Assembly (NCBI GenBank): GCA_017480385.1
Contig: JAFVAT010000024.1
Location: forward strand, 1 to 64,000
Source of the DNA: Alphaproteobacteria bacterium
GTDB taxonomy: Bacteria > Pseudomonadota > Alphaproteobacteria > CAAGCB01 > CAG-977
Length of the DNA: 64,000 nucleotides
Direction of reading: 5' to 3'
Within the stretch, counting starts at the first letter, position 1. Each line of letters starts with the position of its first letter. The notes beneath the pieces are model-generated. The model was not told the DNA's origin. It worked only from the letters and a program-made list of their open reading frames with translations, and did no database searches. Shown here piece after piece: positions 26,842-37,176 of the stretch. The translations under genes and the position numbers were made by a program.

Positions 26842-28581
26842 ATGTTCCGTTTTTTCAAAAAAAGCGGAATATTTTACACGCTCGGACAGGAAATTCCCCT
26901 GCCCGACCGGATCAGTCTGGCGGATAAAAAAAGCTCCGACAGTCTGGAAAGCGGCAAAAACAGACTGTTATGCACAATGGCGCTGTTTTTCGGCGCTTTT
27001 TGCGTGATCAGCGTCAGGCTGTGTGCTTTAACCGTTTTGAACGCGCCGACAGAAGAACTGATCAAGCCGGAAGAAAGCAAGACATACGCCCTTGAATTAA
27101 AGATGAACCGCGCGGATATCGTTGACCGCAACGGCGTTTTATTGGCTACCAGCCTGCCCTCCGCCGATTTGTATGTCGATGCGGAAAAAATCAAGAATCC
27201 GGAAACAATTGCCGCCGCTTTAGCGCAAACATTGCCGGAATTGGAATACAAATCCTTACTGAAAAAATTAAAAAGCAAAAAGAACTTCGTATACATCAAG
27301 CGCGGGTTAACGCCTAAAGAACAGTACGAGGTCAACCGCTTAGGCTTTCCTCAGCTGAATTTTCAATCTGCCGAAATGCGCATTTATCCGCAGGGATCAT
27401 TAGTATCACACATTATCGGCACGACAGACGTTGACAATCACGGCATTGCCGGCATTGAAAAAACGTTCAACGCCCGTTTGTCCGATCAAAAAGAACCCGT
27501 CCGCCTGTCTTTAGATATCGGCATTCAGGATTCTGTGCGTTCGGCTTTAATTGACAGTATTACCAAATATCAAGCGGAAGGCGCCGCCGCCGTTTTAATG
27601 AATGCGAAAAACGGCGAAATCATTTCTATGGTTTCCCTGCCCGATTACGATCCGAACAATCTGAAAAATGCGAAAAAGAGTCACTTGTTCAACACCGCTT
27701 CTTTGGGCGTGTATGAAGTCGGATCAATTATGAAACTGTTCAATACGGCGATCGGACTTGATTTAAATAAAATTAAAGTCAGTGATAAGATCGACGCCGG
27801 CAAACCGATTATCATGGCGAAACACAGCATTGTTGAACCCGAAGCGAAAAACAGACGCGAATTGACCATTCCTGAAATTCTGATTCATTCCTCAAATGTC
27901 GGTTCTGCTAAAATCGCTTTGGCGATCGGGGCGGAAAAGCAGCAGGAATACCTCCGCCGCTTTGGCTTTTTTGAAGCGGCCCATATTGAACTGCCCGAAA
28001 AAGGAAGACCCCTGCTGCCTGTCAGATGGCGCGAAGTCAACACCGCCACTGTCGGCTATGGATACGGCGTTGCTTTAACGCCGGTACACGTTGCCGCCGC
28101 CGCCGCCGCAATTGTCAACGGAGGCATTTACAATCCGCCGTCTTTGGTTTCCAAACGCGCTTCAGATGAAATAATCGGCCAAAGAGTCATTTCTCAGAAG
28201 ACATCTGACATAATGCGCGGTATGATGCGTCTGGTTGTCACCGAAGGGTCAGGACGCAAAGCGAATGTTCCCGGATACGAAGTTGGCGGAAAAACAGGTT
28301 CCGCACAGAAAATCGTAAACGGTAAATATCTTGAAAACACTTTACGCACATCGTTTATCTCTGCCTTTCCTATGGACAATCCGCAGTACGTTTTAATGGT
28401 CATGCTGGACGCACCGAAAGGAATCAAAGAAACGTACAATTTGAACACTGCCGCTTGGAACGCTGTTCCGACGGCGGAAAAGATTATCGCAGCTGTTGCT
28501 CCGCAGTTGGGGATCACGCCCCGTCCTTACGAAGCAAAACAGGCTGCTCCTTACGTCAAGGCCCTTTTAAACATGCGGTAA
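26842..28581 (+). CDS. ftsI: Peptidoglycan D,D-transpeptidase FtsI (PBP3)
   Basis: Septal transpeptidase. A short cytoplasmic part and one TM (about residues 45-62) are followed by the PBP dimer domain ('RADIVDRNGVLLATSLPSADLY') and the transpeptidase domain. The SxxK motif is Ser295-Ile-Met-Lys298; SxN is 'HSSNVG' and KTG is 'GGKTGSAQ'. Length is 579 aa. A GTG at 26833 is possible, but ATG 26842 has the better SD spacing (GGAAGGTG). Confidence 0.96.
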   Translation: MFRFFKKSGIFYTLGQEIPLPDRISLADKKSSDSLESGKNRLLCTMALFFGAFCVISVRLCALTVLNAPTEELIKPEESKTYALELKMNRADIVDRNGVLLATSLPSADLYVDAEKIKNPETIAAALAQTLPELEYKSLLKKLKSKKNFVYIKRGLTPKEQYEVNRLGFPQLNFQSAEMRIYPQGSLVSHIIGTTDVDNHGIAGIEKTFNARLSDQKEPVRLSLDIGIQDSVRSALIDSITKYQAEGAAAVLMNAKNGEIISMVSLPDYDPNNLKNAKKSHLFNTASLGVYEVGSIMKLFNTAIGLDLNKIKVSDKIDAGKPIIMAKHSIVEPEAKNRRELTIPEILIHSSNVGSAKIALAIGAEKQQEYLRRFGFFEAAHIELPEKGRPLLPVRWREVNTATVGYGYGVALTPVHVAAAAAAIVNGGIYNPPSLVSKRASDEIIGQRVISQKTSDIMRGMMRLVVTEGSGRKANVPGYEVGGKTGSAQKIVNGKYLENTLRTSFISAFPMDNPQYVLMVMLDAPKGIKETYNLNTAAWNAVPTAEKIIAAVAPQLGITPRPYEAKQAAPYVKALLNMR

Positions 28582-28594
28582 CGGAGGTTAGATC

Positions 28595-31429
28595 GTGTTT
28601 TTAAACCAGCTTTTGACAGCCTGCGGGCTGTCCGTTTTTTCTGAGGACATTGAAATCACCGGCATTACAGCCGATTCCAGAAAAGTCGAAAAAGGATTTT
28701 TGTTTGCCGCTCTGCCGGGCGTCAAAGCCGACGGCATCGATTTTTTGCCGCAGGCCGTCGAAAAAGGCGCGGCGGCAGCGATTTTTCCGAAAACGGTCGC
28801 CGTCCCCGATTTGCCGATCATTGGCATCTTTGTTGACGACGTGCGTCTGACGCTGGCCCGAATGGCTGCTGCTTTTTACGCGCCGCAGCCTGAAACGGTC
28901 GTCGCCGTAACAGGAACGAACGGCAAAACCTCTACCGCGAACTTTACGCGCCAGTTATGGGAAAAAGCCGGCAAAAAAGCGGCCTGTATCGGCACGCTGG
29001 GCGTCGTGACGGAAAAAGGAATCGCTTACGGATCTCTGACGACGCCCGATTCCGTAACTCTGCATCAAAAGCTGCAAACTTTAGCCAAACAAAATTACCG
29101 GCATACGGCCATTGAAGCGTCTTCCCACGGACTTGATCAGCACCGCATTGACGGGATTCGTTTAGCGGCGGCGGCGTTCACCAATATCACGCGCGACCAT
29201 TTGGATTACCACAAAACCATGGAAAACTATCTGGACGCCAAGCTGAAATTGTTTGACCGCCCGCTGAGTTCCGGGAAAGTCGTGCTGAACGCCGATATTG
29301 ACGAATATCCGCAAATCAAAGAATACTGCCTGAAACGCGGTCTTAAAATTCTGGATTACGGCAAAAAGGCCGAAGCGATCAAACTGACGGAAGCCCGCCA
29401 TGAAACAGACGGACAGCACTTGGAACTGGAGGTCTTCGGACAAAAGCATTCCGTTCACCTGCCCTTAGCCGGCACGTTTCAGGCGATGAACGCGTTGTGT
29501 GCTTTGGGTTTGGCTTTAGCAACAAAGGCGAATGAAGAAAATGCCGCCGATTACGTTGCCGCTTTATCAACGCTAAAGGGGGCCCCCGGTCGGCTGGAAT
29601 TTGTCGGCAAGCGGCAAAACGGCGCTTCGGTTTATGTCGATTATGCGCATACGCCGGACGCTTTGAAAACAATTTTAAATGCTCTGCGGCCGCATACGGC
29701 AAAGCGGCTGCACGTTGTCTTCGGCTGCGGCGGCGACAGAGATCCGGGCAAGCGTCCTCAAATGGGAGCGATTTGCAATGATTGGGCTGATGTTGTTTAT
29801 GTCACGGACGACAACCCCCGCTCAGAAGAGCCGACACAGATCCGCTCGGCCATTCTGCCCGCCTGCCCGAAAGGCATGAATATCGGCAGCCGCGCTTTGG
29901 CAATCAGAACTGCCGTTGCCGGACTGGAGGAAGGCGATATTCTGGTTATTGCCGGCAAAGGTCACGAAACAGGCCAACTGATTAAAGGCGTCATGCACCC
30001 CTTTGATGATCGGGAGGAAGCCCGCAAAGCCATTTCAGAAGCTGACACACCGCTTTGGACGGCTGATGAAATCGTACGGACAACCGGCGGAAAAGCGGCG
30101 GCTGATTTTGATATTTTCGGCCTTTCGATTGACACCCGCACGCTGAAAAAAAACGACCTGTTCATCGCGTTAAAAGGCGAAAAATCGGACGGCCACGCCC
30201 ATGCGGCAGAAGCTCTGGCCAAAGGAGCGGCAGGCGTTCTTGTTTCCCATATTCCTCAAAACGTTCCCGAAAGCCGCGCGATCGTTGTTGAAAACACCCT
30301 GAAAGCGCTGGAGGACATGGCCAAAACCGCCCGCCGTCGGACTTCGGCAAAGATCATAGGCGTTACGGGCAGTTCGGGCAAGACCAGCACGAAAGAAATG
30401 CTGAAAACGGCTCTTTCTTCCGTCGGCAAAACGCATACGACTTTAGGCAATCTGAACAACAACATCGGCATGCCTTTAACGTTAGCCAGAATGCCTAAGG
30501 AGACGGACTTTGCCGTTATTGAAATGGGCATCAGCCATGCCGGAGAAATGACAGAGCTGACACAGCTGGCCGAACCGGATATAGCTGTCATTACAATGAT
30601 CGGTACGGCACACGGCGAATCTTTTAAAACGCGTGAAGACACCGCTTTGGCCAAAGCCGAGATATTCAAAGGCATGACCGCCGAAGGCATCGTGTTTTTA
30701 AATGCCGATGACGCTCAATATGCTCTTTTGAAAAAGGAAGCGCAGAAGAACGGGGTAAAAGATATCCGCAATTTCGGTGCAACCGCCGACAATGCCGTTG
30801 TTTTGCTGCATATCGGCGAAACAACGGAAGGAACGCAGATCACGGCAAAAGTGAATGATCAAAGCCACACGTACACGCTGCATTTAGCCGGTCGCCACCA
30901 AGCCCAAAACAGCTTGGGCGTCGTCGGCGTTTTAAGCGCTTTGGCTGTCGACATGCCGACGGCCTTGCAGGCTCTGGGACAGCTGCAGCCGATCAAAGGA
31001 CGCGGACAGCGGCTTGAAATCGCCCTGTTTGACGGTTGTTTTACGCTGATCGATGATGCCTATAACGCCAATCCGGAATCCATGCAGGCGGGGATTCGTG
31101 TCTTGGGTTCAATGATGCCTGTAAATGCTGGGCGGCGCATTGCCGTCATCGGCGATATGCTGGAATTGGGAGAGCGGGCCAAAGAACTGCATAAAAAATT
31201 AGCTGCGGATCTGATTGAAAACAAAATCGACAAGGTATATACCGTCGGAGAAAACAGCGCCGCTTTGTTTGACGTTTTGCCCGTTCCGATGCAAGGAATT
31301 AAAAAGCCTTCGTCAGACGAATTGGCCGCCGTTATCCGTCAGGAAATCAAATCCGGAGATATTGTGCTTGTCAAAGGTTCTTTTGGCAGTAAAATGGCAA
31401 AAATCGTTGAAGCCTTAAAAGCTTGTTAA
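28595..31429 (+). CDS. murE/murF: MurE-MurF fusion: UDP-MurNAc-tripeptide synthetase / D-Ala-D-Ala adding enzyme
   Basis: A single 944-aa frame holds two Mur ligases. Residues about 1-475 are MurE: ATP loop 'VTGTNGKTSTANF' (near 105) and the DAP-selecting 'DNPRSE' (near 405). Residues about 485-944 are MurF: 'GVTGSSGKTSTKEM' (near 590) and 'DDAYNANPESM'. Together they add meso-DAP and then D-Ala-D-Ala to the UDP-MurNAc peptide. No stop, frameshift or internal start separates the halves. GTG start with SD GGAGG. The order of fusion follows the pathway. Confidence 0.95.
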   Translation: MFLNQLLTACGLSVFSEDIEITGITADSRKVEKGFLFAALPGVKADGIDFLPQAVEKGAAAAIFPKTVAVPDLPIIGIFVDDVRLTLARMAAAFYAPQPETVVAVTGTNGKTSTANFTRQLWEKAGKKAACIGTLGVVTEKGIAYGSLTTPDSVTLHQKLQTLAKQNYRHTAIEASSHGLDQHRIDGIRLAAAAFTNITRDHLDYHKTMENYLDAKLKLFDRPLSSGKVVLNADIDEYPQIKEYCLKRGLKILDYGKKAEAIKLTEARHETDGQHLELEVFGQKHSVHLPLAGTFQAMNALCALGLALATKANEENAADYVAALSTLKGAPGRLEFVGKRQNGASVYVDYAHTPDALKTILNALRPHTAKRLHVVFGCGGDRDPGKRPQMGAICNDWADVVYVTDDNPRSEEPTQIRSAILPACPKGMNIGSRALAIRTAVAGLEEGDILVIAGKGHETGQLIKGVMHPFDDREEARKAISEADTPLWTADEIVRTTGGKAAADFDIFGLSIDTRTLKKNDLFIALKGEKSDGHAHAAEALAKGAAGVLVSHIPQNVPESRAIVVENTLKALEDMAKTARRRTSAKIIGVTGSSGKTSTKEMLKTALSSVGKTHTTLGNLNNNIGMPLTLARMPKETDFAVIEMGISHAGEMTELTQLAEPDIAVITMIGTAHGESFKTREDTALAKAEIFKGMTAEGIVFLNADDAQYALLKKEAQKNGVKDIRNFGATADNAVVLLHIGETTEGTQITAKVNDQSHTYTLHLAGRHQAQNSLGVVGVLSALAVDMPTALQALGQLQPIKGRGQRLEIALFDGCFTLIDDAYNANPESMQAGIRVLGSMMPVNAGRRIAVIGDMLELGERAKELHKKLAADLIENKIDKVYTVGENSAALFDVLPVPMQGIKKPSSDELAAVIRQEIKSGDIVLVKGSFGSKMAKIVEALKAC

Positions 31430-31452
31430 ATTTATGATCGGAACAAACCGCT

Positions 31453-32541
31453 ATGCTGTATAACCTTCTTTACCCGCTGTCTGACCAATATTCTGTTCTG
31501 AATATTTTCAAATATTTGACGTTCAGAACGGGCGGCGCGATTTTTACCGCGCTGATCATCTGTTTTTTAATCGGTCCGGCCATTATCCATTGGCTGAAAG
31601 ACAAACAGCACGCCTGTCAGCCGATCCGCGAAGACGGCCCCGAATCCCACCTGAAAACCAAGCAGGGCACGCCAACAATGGGCGGATTGATGATTCTGAT
31701 TTCGGTCTGTTTATCCACTTTGCTGTGGGCGGATTGGAAAAATGTGTTTGTTTGGGTTGTCCTAGGAATCACTTTGTCCTTTTCCCTCATCGGTTTTACA
31801 GACGATTACCTGAAAGTATCCAAGAAAAATTCTCAGGGCATGCGCGGCAAATTAAAGCTGCTTTTCGAATTTTTATTTGCTTTTATCGCGGTGTGGTTTG
31901 TTACAAAAGCAACAACGGAACCGACGGCAACAACGTTGGGCTTTCCGTTCTTTAAAAATCTGTCGCTTAATCTGAGCTGCTTCTATATCCCCTTTGCGAT
32001 GTTCGTTATTGTCGGTTCTTCCAATGCCGTTAATCTGACAGACGGACTGGACGGATTGGCTATTATGCCGGCCATGATCGTTTCCGTCGTATTTCTGATT
32101 ATTTCTTATGTCGCCGGTCATGCCGCTTTTGCCGCTTACCTGCAGATTTCTTATATCGCCGGAACAGGAGAACTGGCCGTTTTCTGCGGAGCTCTGATCG
32201 GCGCAGGGCTGGGCTTTTTATGGTTCAACGCACCGCCGGCCAAAATTTTTATGGGCGATACGGGTTCCTTGATGCTGGGCGGCGCACTGGGCACACTCAG
32301 CGTTATTACAAAGCATGAAATTGTGTTGGCCATTGCCGGTGGTCTGTTTGTTTTGGAAACTTTTTCGGTCATCATTCAGGTGGTGTCATTTAAATTGACC
32401 GGTCACCGCGTATTTAAAATGGCGCCGATTCATCACCATTTTGAAAAAATGGGGTGGTCAGAACAAACCGTCGTTGTCCGTTTTTGGATTATTTCGATTA
32501 TTTTGGGATTGATTGCGTTATCAACTTTAAAAATCAGATAA
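31453..32541 (+). CDS. mraY: Phospho-N-acetylmuramoyl-pentapeptide-transferase MraY
   Basis: Multi-pass membrane enzyme that makes lipid I from UDP-MurNAc-pentapeptide and undecaprenyl phosphate. Conserved stretches: '[17 protein letters not shown]', 'GFTDDYLKV', '[11 protein letters not shown]', '[13 protein letters not shown]' and '[15 protein letters not shown]'. Length is 362 aa. It is followed after 10 bp by ftsW; murD, normally between them, is absent. Confidence 0.97.
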   Translation: MLYNLLYPLSDQYSVLNIFKYLTFRTGGAIFTALIICFLIGPAIIHWLKDKQHACQPIREDGPESHLKTKQGTPTMGGLMILISVCLSTLLWADWKNVFVWVVLGITLSFSLIGFTDDYLKVSKKNSQGMRGKLKLLFEFLFAFIAVWFVTKATTEPTATTLGFPFFKNLSLNLSCFYIPFAMFVIVGSSNAVNLTDGLDGLAIMPAMIVSVVFLIISYVAGHAAFAAYLQISYIAGTGELAVFCGALIGAGLGFLWFNAPPAKIFMGDTGSLMLGGALGTLSVITKHEIVLAIAGGLFVLETFSVIIQVVSFKLTGHRVFKMAPIHHHFEKMGWSEQTVVVRFWIISIILGLIALSTLKIR

Positions 32542-32551
32542 GGATCCGCCG

Positions 32552-33679
32552 ATGAAAACAGCGATCGCACGCACAGACAACAGTATTCTTGGCCGTTGGT
32601 GGTGGAGTGTTGATCATTTCCTGTTAAGCGCGCTGTTTTTATTGCTGGGCATGGGGATATTTCTGTCCTTTTCGGCCACGCCGCCGATTGCCGAACGGCT
32701 CAAACTGGAAACCTATTTTTTAATCAAGCATCAGGTCGTTTTCCTGTTTTTGTCCGTCGTTGTCATGCTGGGCATTTCGATGCAGACGCCGCAAACGATC
32801 AGACGGCTGTCCTGCCTTATTTTAGCGGCAGCCTTTGTTTTGTTGGCCGTTGTTTTGGTGCATGGCTCGGAAATTAAAGGCTCTTCACGCTGGATCAGAA
32901 TTTTCGGCGTTTCGGTACAGCCCTCCGAAATAGCCAAGCCGGCTTTTGCCGTTGTGGCGGCCTGGCTGATTTCTTTGGGCAAGCAGCAGGAACACTTTCA
33001 CGGCTCTCTGATTGCCGGCGGCGTGTATTTGGCGTTAGGCGCACTGCTGATCAGCCAGCCTGATTTCGGCATGACCGTCACGGTCAGCGTGATTTTCGGC
33101 ACCGAACTGTTTTTAAGCGGCCTGCCGATGATCTGGGTGTATTTGCTCGGAGTCGGCGGAGCTGTCGGTAGCGTTTGCGCCTATTTCCTGATTCCGCACG
33201 TGCACTCCCGCGTTGACCGGTTTTTAAATCCGGAAACAGGAGATACGTTTCAGGTGCGCACCGCTATGGAAGCCTTTAAAAACGGCGGTTTTTTCGGACG
33301 TGGCCCCGGAGAGGGACAAATTAAAAACATTCTGCCGGACGCCCATACGGATTTTATCATGGCCGTAGCCGCCGAAGAATACGGTCTGTTGTTTTGTTTA
33401 CTGTTAACCGCCCTGTTTGCAGTAATCGTTCTGCGCGGCTTTTATTTGATCTTTCGGGACAAGAATCTGTTTACTTTACTGGCTGTTTCGGGATTACTGA
33501 TTCAGTTCGGACTGCAGGCGCTGATCAATATCGCTTCATCACTCAGCCTTATTCCGACAAAAGGCATGACCCTGCCGTTCATTTCCTACGGCGGCTCTTC
33601 TTTGGTTTCTCTGGGATTCGGCATGGGTATCGTGCTGGCTCTGACCCGCAGTACAAATACATTAAAGGAAAGCACATGA
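32552..33679 (+). CDS. ftsW: SEDS glycosyltransferase FtsW
   Basis: Septal peptidoglycan polymerase, partner of FtsI. About ten TM helices. Conserved 'GSSRWI' and 'PSEIAKPAFAV' (the SEDS signature), and late 'GRGPGEGQIKNILPDAHTDFIMAVAAEEYG'-type loop (about 250-275) and 'PFISYGGSSL'. Length is 375 aa. Its stop overlaps the murG start (ATGA). Confidence 0.96.
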   Translation: MKTAIARTDNSILGRWWWSVDHFLLSALFLLLGMGIFLSFSATPPIAERLKLETYFLIKHQVVFLFLSVVVMLGISMQTPQTIRRLSCLILAAAFVLLAVVLVHGSEIKGSSRWIRIFGVSVQPSEIAKPAFAVVAAWLISLGKQQEHFHGSLIAGGVYLALGALLISQPDFGMTVTVSVIFGTELFLSGLPMIWVYLLGVGGAVGSVCAYFLIPHVHSRVDRFLNPETGDTFQVRTAMEAFKNGGFFGRGPGEGQIKNILPDAHTDFIMAVAAEEYGLLFCLLLTALFAVIVLRGFYLIFRDKNLFTLLAVSGLLIQFGLQALINIASSLSLIPTKGMTLPFISYGGSSLVSLGFGMGIVLALTRSTNTLKEST

Positions 33680-34773
33680 CATCAACAAACACGCACATTG
33701 TTTTAACAGCCGGCGGCAGCGGAGGACATGTCTTTCCGGCCGAAGCTCTGGCAAAAGAATTAACGCAAAGAAACGTTGAAATCAGCTTTATCACGGACCG
33801 GCGCGGCAATTCTTTTTCCGGCAAGTTTCCTGAAGCAAAGGAATACCGTATTTATGCCGGCGCTTATGCGGGAAAGCCGCTGATAAAAAAATTGTTCGCA
33901 TTGTTTTTAATGGGAAGCGGCCTTATTCAAAGCCTGTTAATTCTGCACAAAATCAAGCCGGCGGCGGTTGTCGGTTTTGGCGGATATGCGGCCTTTCCGG
34001 CAAGCTTTGCGGCGGGCCTGCTGAAAATTCCGCTGATTTTGCATGAACAAAATTCCGTTTTAGGCGGCGCAAACCGCATGCTGGCCAAACGTGCCACTCT
34101 GATTGCGACAACGTTTCCTAGAGTCGAACGCATTCCCGCAGGGATTCCGTCCGCCTACACCGGTGTGCCCGTGCGTCCCGAAATTTCAGCCGTGCGTGAT
34201 ACTCCTTATCAAACGTCAACAAATACCTTCAACCTGCTTATTTTCGGCGGATCACAAGGCGCTTCCATCTTCAGCCACGTCATTCCCGATGCTTTAAAAG
34301 CGCTGCCCGACGACTTAAAAAAACGGCTAAACATTGCCCAGCAATGCCGTGCCGCTGACTTGCCCGATGTCCGAAAGACCTATGAAAACTCGGGACTTTC
34401 ACCTGAGCTGGCCCCATTCTTTTCGGACATGGCCGACCGCTTGACACGGGCCCATTTGGTTATTTGCCGTGCCGGCGCTTCCAGCCTGGCAGAATTATGC
34501 ATTGCGGGCAGACCGTCTCTAATCGTGCCGATTCTGTGCTCTCCTGACGCGCATCAGCTGAAAAACGCCCGCTTTATTGCGGAAAACAACGGCGCAATAT
34601 TATGCGAGGAACCGGACTTTACGCCCGATTACCTGACTGCTGAAATCACCAAAGTGATGAACGATCCGTCTGTTTTGGCCGAGGCCGCCCGACGGGCAAA
34701 AGAGCTTGGCCGGCCAGATGCGGTCAGACGATTCGCCGACGCCGTTTTAAATACAGCAAAAAAGGGAGCTTAA
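33676..34773 (+). CDS. murG: Lipid II synthase MurG (UDP-GlcNAc transferase)
   Basis: Peripheral membrane GT-B glycosyltransferase that adds GlcNAc to lipid I. N-terminal 'LTAGGSGGHVFPAEAL', 'VVGFGGYAAFPASFAA', 'LHEQNSVLGGANRML', and C-terminal UDP-GlcNAc site 'GGSQGAS' and 'ICRAGASSLAELCIAGRPSL'. Length is 365 aa from ATG 33676. The frame continues upstream inside ftsW, but that part reads in another gene's frame. Confidence 0.97.
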   Translation: MTSTNTHIVLTAGGSGGHVFPAEALAKELTQRNVEISFITDRRGNSFSGKFPEAKEYRIYAGAYAGKPLIKKLFALFLMGSGLIQSLLILHKIKPAAVVGFGGYAAFPASFAAGLLKIPLILHEQNSVLGGANRMLAKRATLIATTFPRVERIPAGIPSAYTGVPVRPEISAVRDTPYQTSTNTFNLLIFGGSQGASIFSHVIPDALKALPDDLKKRLNIAQQCRAADLPDVRKTYENSGLSPELAPFFSDMADRLTRAHLVICRAGASSLAELCIAGRPSLIVPILCSPDAHQLKNARFIAENNGAILCEEPDFTPDYLTAEITKVMNDPSVLAEAARRAKELGRPDAVRRFADAVLNTAKKGA

Positions 34774-34775
34774 TC

Positions 34776-36236
34776 ATGACAACGCCTACGAACCTGCCCT
34801 TTCCTATCGGCACGCTCCATTTTATCGGCATCGGCGGCAGCGGCATGAGCTGCATTGCCGAACTGATGCATAACTTGGGCTACAGCGTCCGCGGCTCCGA
34901 TATTGCCGAAAACTCGAACGTCAAGCGTCTGAGAACGTTGGGCGTTCCGATCATGATCGGACATAAGGCCGAAAATATCGAAGGAGCCGACGTCGTTGTT
35001 GTGTCCTCTGCGATTAATTTGGAAAACATTGAAATCAAAGAAGCCCGCCTGCGCCGAATCCCCGTTGTTCGCCGCGCGGAAATGCTGGCGGAACTGATGC
35101 GGCTGAAATGGTCGATTGCCGTCGGCGGCACGCACGGCAAAACCACAACAACGTCCATGATCGGACTGATCATGCAGACCGCCGGATTGGACCCGACTGT
35201 TGCGAACGGCGGCATTATCAATGCTTACGGCACAAATGCTCGACTAGGCAAAGGCGAATGGCTGGTTGCCGAAGCCGACGAATCCGACGGCAGCTTTTTA
35301 AAACTGCCCGCAACGGCTGTTATCGTGACCAATATGGATCCGGAACATCTGAATTATTACGGCACTTATGAAAAAATGAAGGAAGCTTACCGGACTTTTG
35401 TGCAGAACATTCCTTTTTACGGTTTTGCTTGCCTGTGTGTCGACCACCCGGAAGTCCAGCGGCTGATTTCTCAGATTTCAGACAGAAAAATCATCACGTA
35501 TGGCTTTACGCCGCAGGCCGAAGTCACGGCCCAAAACATTCACGCCGTGCCGGGCATGATCACGTTTGATGTTGTCGTAACGGACAGCCTCAGCCCGACG
35601 GGCGAGCCCTTGCGCATAAACGGTTTTTCTTTGCCTGTTTACGGGCGGCACAATGTGCTGAACGCCTTGGCGGCAATCAGTGTCGGACTGCGTTTAGGCA
35701 TATCGGAAGAACACATGAAAAAAGCTTTGTCCGGCTTTGCGGGCGTCCAGCGCCGATTTACGAAAACCGGAGAAACAAACGGCATCACGATCATCGACGA
35801 TTACGGCCACCACCCGATAGAAATTGCCTCTACTTTACGCGCCGCACGGGACGTTGCCCCTAAAAAAGTCATCGCCGTGTTTCAGCCGCACCGTTATACG
35901 CGCGTGGCGGATCTGTTTGAAATGTTCTGCACGGCTTTCAATGATGCGGACAGCGTCATTGTCGCCGACGTTTTTGCCGCCGGAGAACAGGAAATCCCGG
36001 CAGCCAATAAAGAGGCTTTGATTGAAGGCCTGCGCGCGCATGGCCATCGTCACGTTATGGCATTAAACAAACGTGAAGATTTAGCGGATATAATTAAGCA
36101 GGAAGCGGCTCCCGGCGACATAGTGATCTGCTTAGGTGCCGGCAGCATTTCTTCTTGGGCCAAAGCCCTGCCGGAAGAATTGCGGGCGGCTTACAACAAT
36201 TCAAATGAAGGACAGAAAAGTGTTATCACTTCTTAA
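34776..36236 (+). CDS. murC: UDP-N-acetylmuramate--L-alanine ligase MurC
   Basis: Adds the first stem-peptide residue. 'HFIGIGGSGMSCIAELM' Rossmann start, 'VGGTHGKTTTTSMIG' ATP loop (about 113-127), 'EADESDGSF', 'DDYGHHPIEI' and 'FQPHRYTR' are all present. Length is 486 aa. The murB start lies inside its 3' end, a 17-bp overlap. Confidence 0.97.
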   Translation: MTTPTNLPFPIGTLHFIGIGGSGMSCIAELMHNLGYSVRGSDIAENSNVKRLRTLGVPIMIGHKAENIEGADVVVVSSAINLENIEIKEARLRRIPVVRRAEMLAELMRLKWSIAVGGTHGKTTTTSMIGLIMQTAGLDPTVANGGIINAYGTNARLGKGEWLVAEADESDGSFLKLPATAVIVTNMDPEHLNYYGTYEKMKEAYRTFVQNIPFYGFACLCVDHPEVQRLISQISDRKIITYGFTPQAEVTAQNIHAVPGMITFDVVVTDSLSPTGEPLRINGFSLPVYGRHNVLNALAAISVGLRLGISEEHMKKALSGFAGVQRRFTKTGETNGITIIDDYGHHPIEIASTLRAARDVAPKKVIAVFQPHRYTRVADLFEMFCTAFNDADSVIVADVFAAGEQEIPAANKEALIEGLRAHGHRHVMALNKREDLADIIKQEAAPGDIVICLGAGSISSWAKALPEELRAAYNNSNEGQKSVITS

Positions 36237-37176
36237 ACGCATATTTACAGGCGAATCGGGATTAGAACAAATGATGCCTGCCGTTCGCGGACAAGTTGTG
36301 GCCAATGCTCCGCTGAATAAAATGACCTGGCTGGGCGTAGGCGGTCCGGCCGAAATTTTGTTTACGCCGGCGGATATCGATGATTTAGAATATTTTTTAG
36401 CCAACCAGCCCAATGTTCCTTTAACAGTTATTGGCGGCGGCTCCAATTTATTGATCCGGGACGGCGGTATTCCGGGTGTTGTTGTTCATTTAAGCAAAAC
36501 GTTTGATACAATCCGTGTTGAAGAGGATAAAATCATTTGCGGCGCCGGTGCTAAAAATATGGAAATCGCCAGAGTCGCAATGGAAGCAGGTCTTTCCGGA
36601 TTCGAATTTTTATGCGGCATTCCGGGAACATTCGGCGGTTCAATCCGCATGAATGCCGGTGCGCACGGCAGATCGACTTCTGATGTTTTGGAAGAATTAA
36701 CAGCCTTTGACGTTATCGGCAAAAAAATTGTGATGCAGAAAAATGAAGTCCCCTTTGACTACCGCAGCAATTCTTTGCCCGGCAATTGGATTTTCACGGG
36801 GGCCGTATTAAAAGGCACGCCGGAAAATAAAGAAAATATTCAGAAACGTATGGCAGAATACCGTCAAATTCGTGAAAAGGCTCAGCCGATCGGCGCCAGA
36901 ACGGCGGGATCAATTTTTAAAAACCCGATCGGATTAAAAGCCTGGCAACTGATCGAAAAGGCCGGCTGCCGCGGATTAAAGCATGGCGGCGCGATGATTT
37001 CTGAAAAGCATTGCAACTTTTTCATTAATACGGGCAAAGCCACGGCTCAGGATTTTGAAACGCTTGGAGAAACCGTTCAGAAACGCGTTTTTGACACAAG
37101 CGAGATCATGCTGGAATGGGAAGTCCGCCGCATCGGTGTGAAGACCAAGCGTTTCAGCAGCTTTGGAGGTAGATAA
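36220..37176 (+). CDS. murB: UDP-N-acetylenolpyruvoylglucosamine reductase MurB
   Basis: FAD/NADPH reductase completing UDP-MurNAc. 'NKMTWLGVGGPAEILF', 'VIGGGSNLLIRDGG', 'GIPGTFGGSIRMNAGA' and catalytic-Ser region 'RTAGSIFKNP' are typical. I chose GTG 36220 (318 aa) because AAGGA lies 7 bp upstream; ATG 36205 has no SD and would add five residues. The frame from 36136 runs deep into murC. Confidence 0.94.
   Translation: MLSLLKRIFTGESGLEQMMPAVRGQVVANAPLNKMTWLGVGGPAEILFTPADIDDLEYFLANQPNVPLTVIGGGSNLLIRDGGIPGVVVHLSKTFDTIRVEEDKIICGAGAKNMEIARVAMEAGLSGFEFLCGIPGTFGGSIRMNAGAHGRSTSDVLEELTAFDVIGKKIVMQKNEVPFDYRSNSLPGNWIFTGAVLKGTPENKENIQKRMAEYRQIREKAQPIGARTAGSIFKNPIGLKAWQLIEKAGCRGLKHGGAMISEKHCNFFINTGKATAQDFETLGETVQKRVFDTSEIMLEWEVRRIGVKTKRFSSFGGR

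Noticed and set aside
33394-33675. N-terminal extension of MurG
   Set aside because: It overlaps ftsW in another frame; MurG families start at the Gly-rich loop shortly after 33676.
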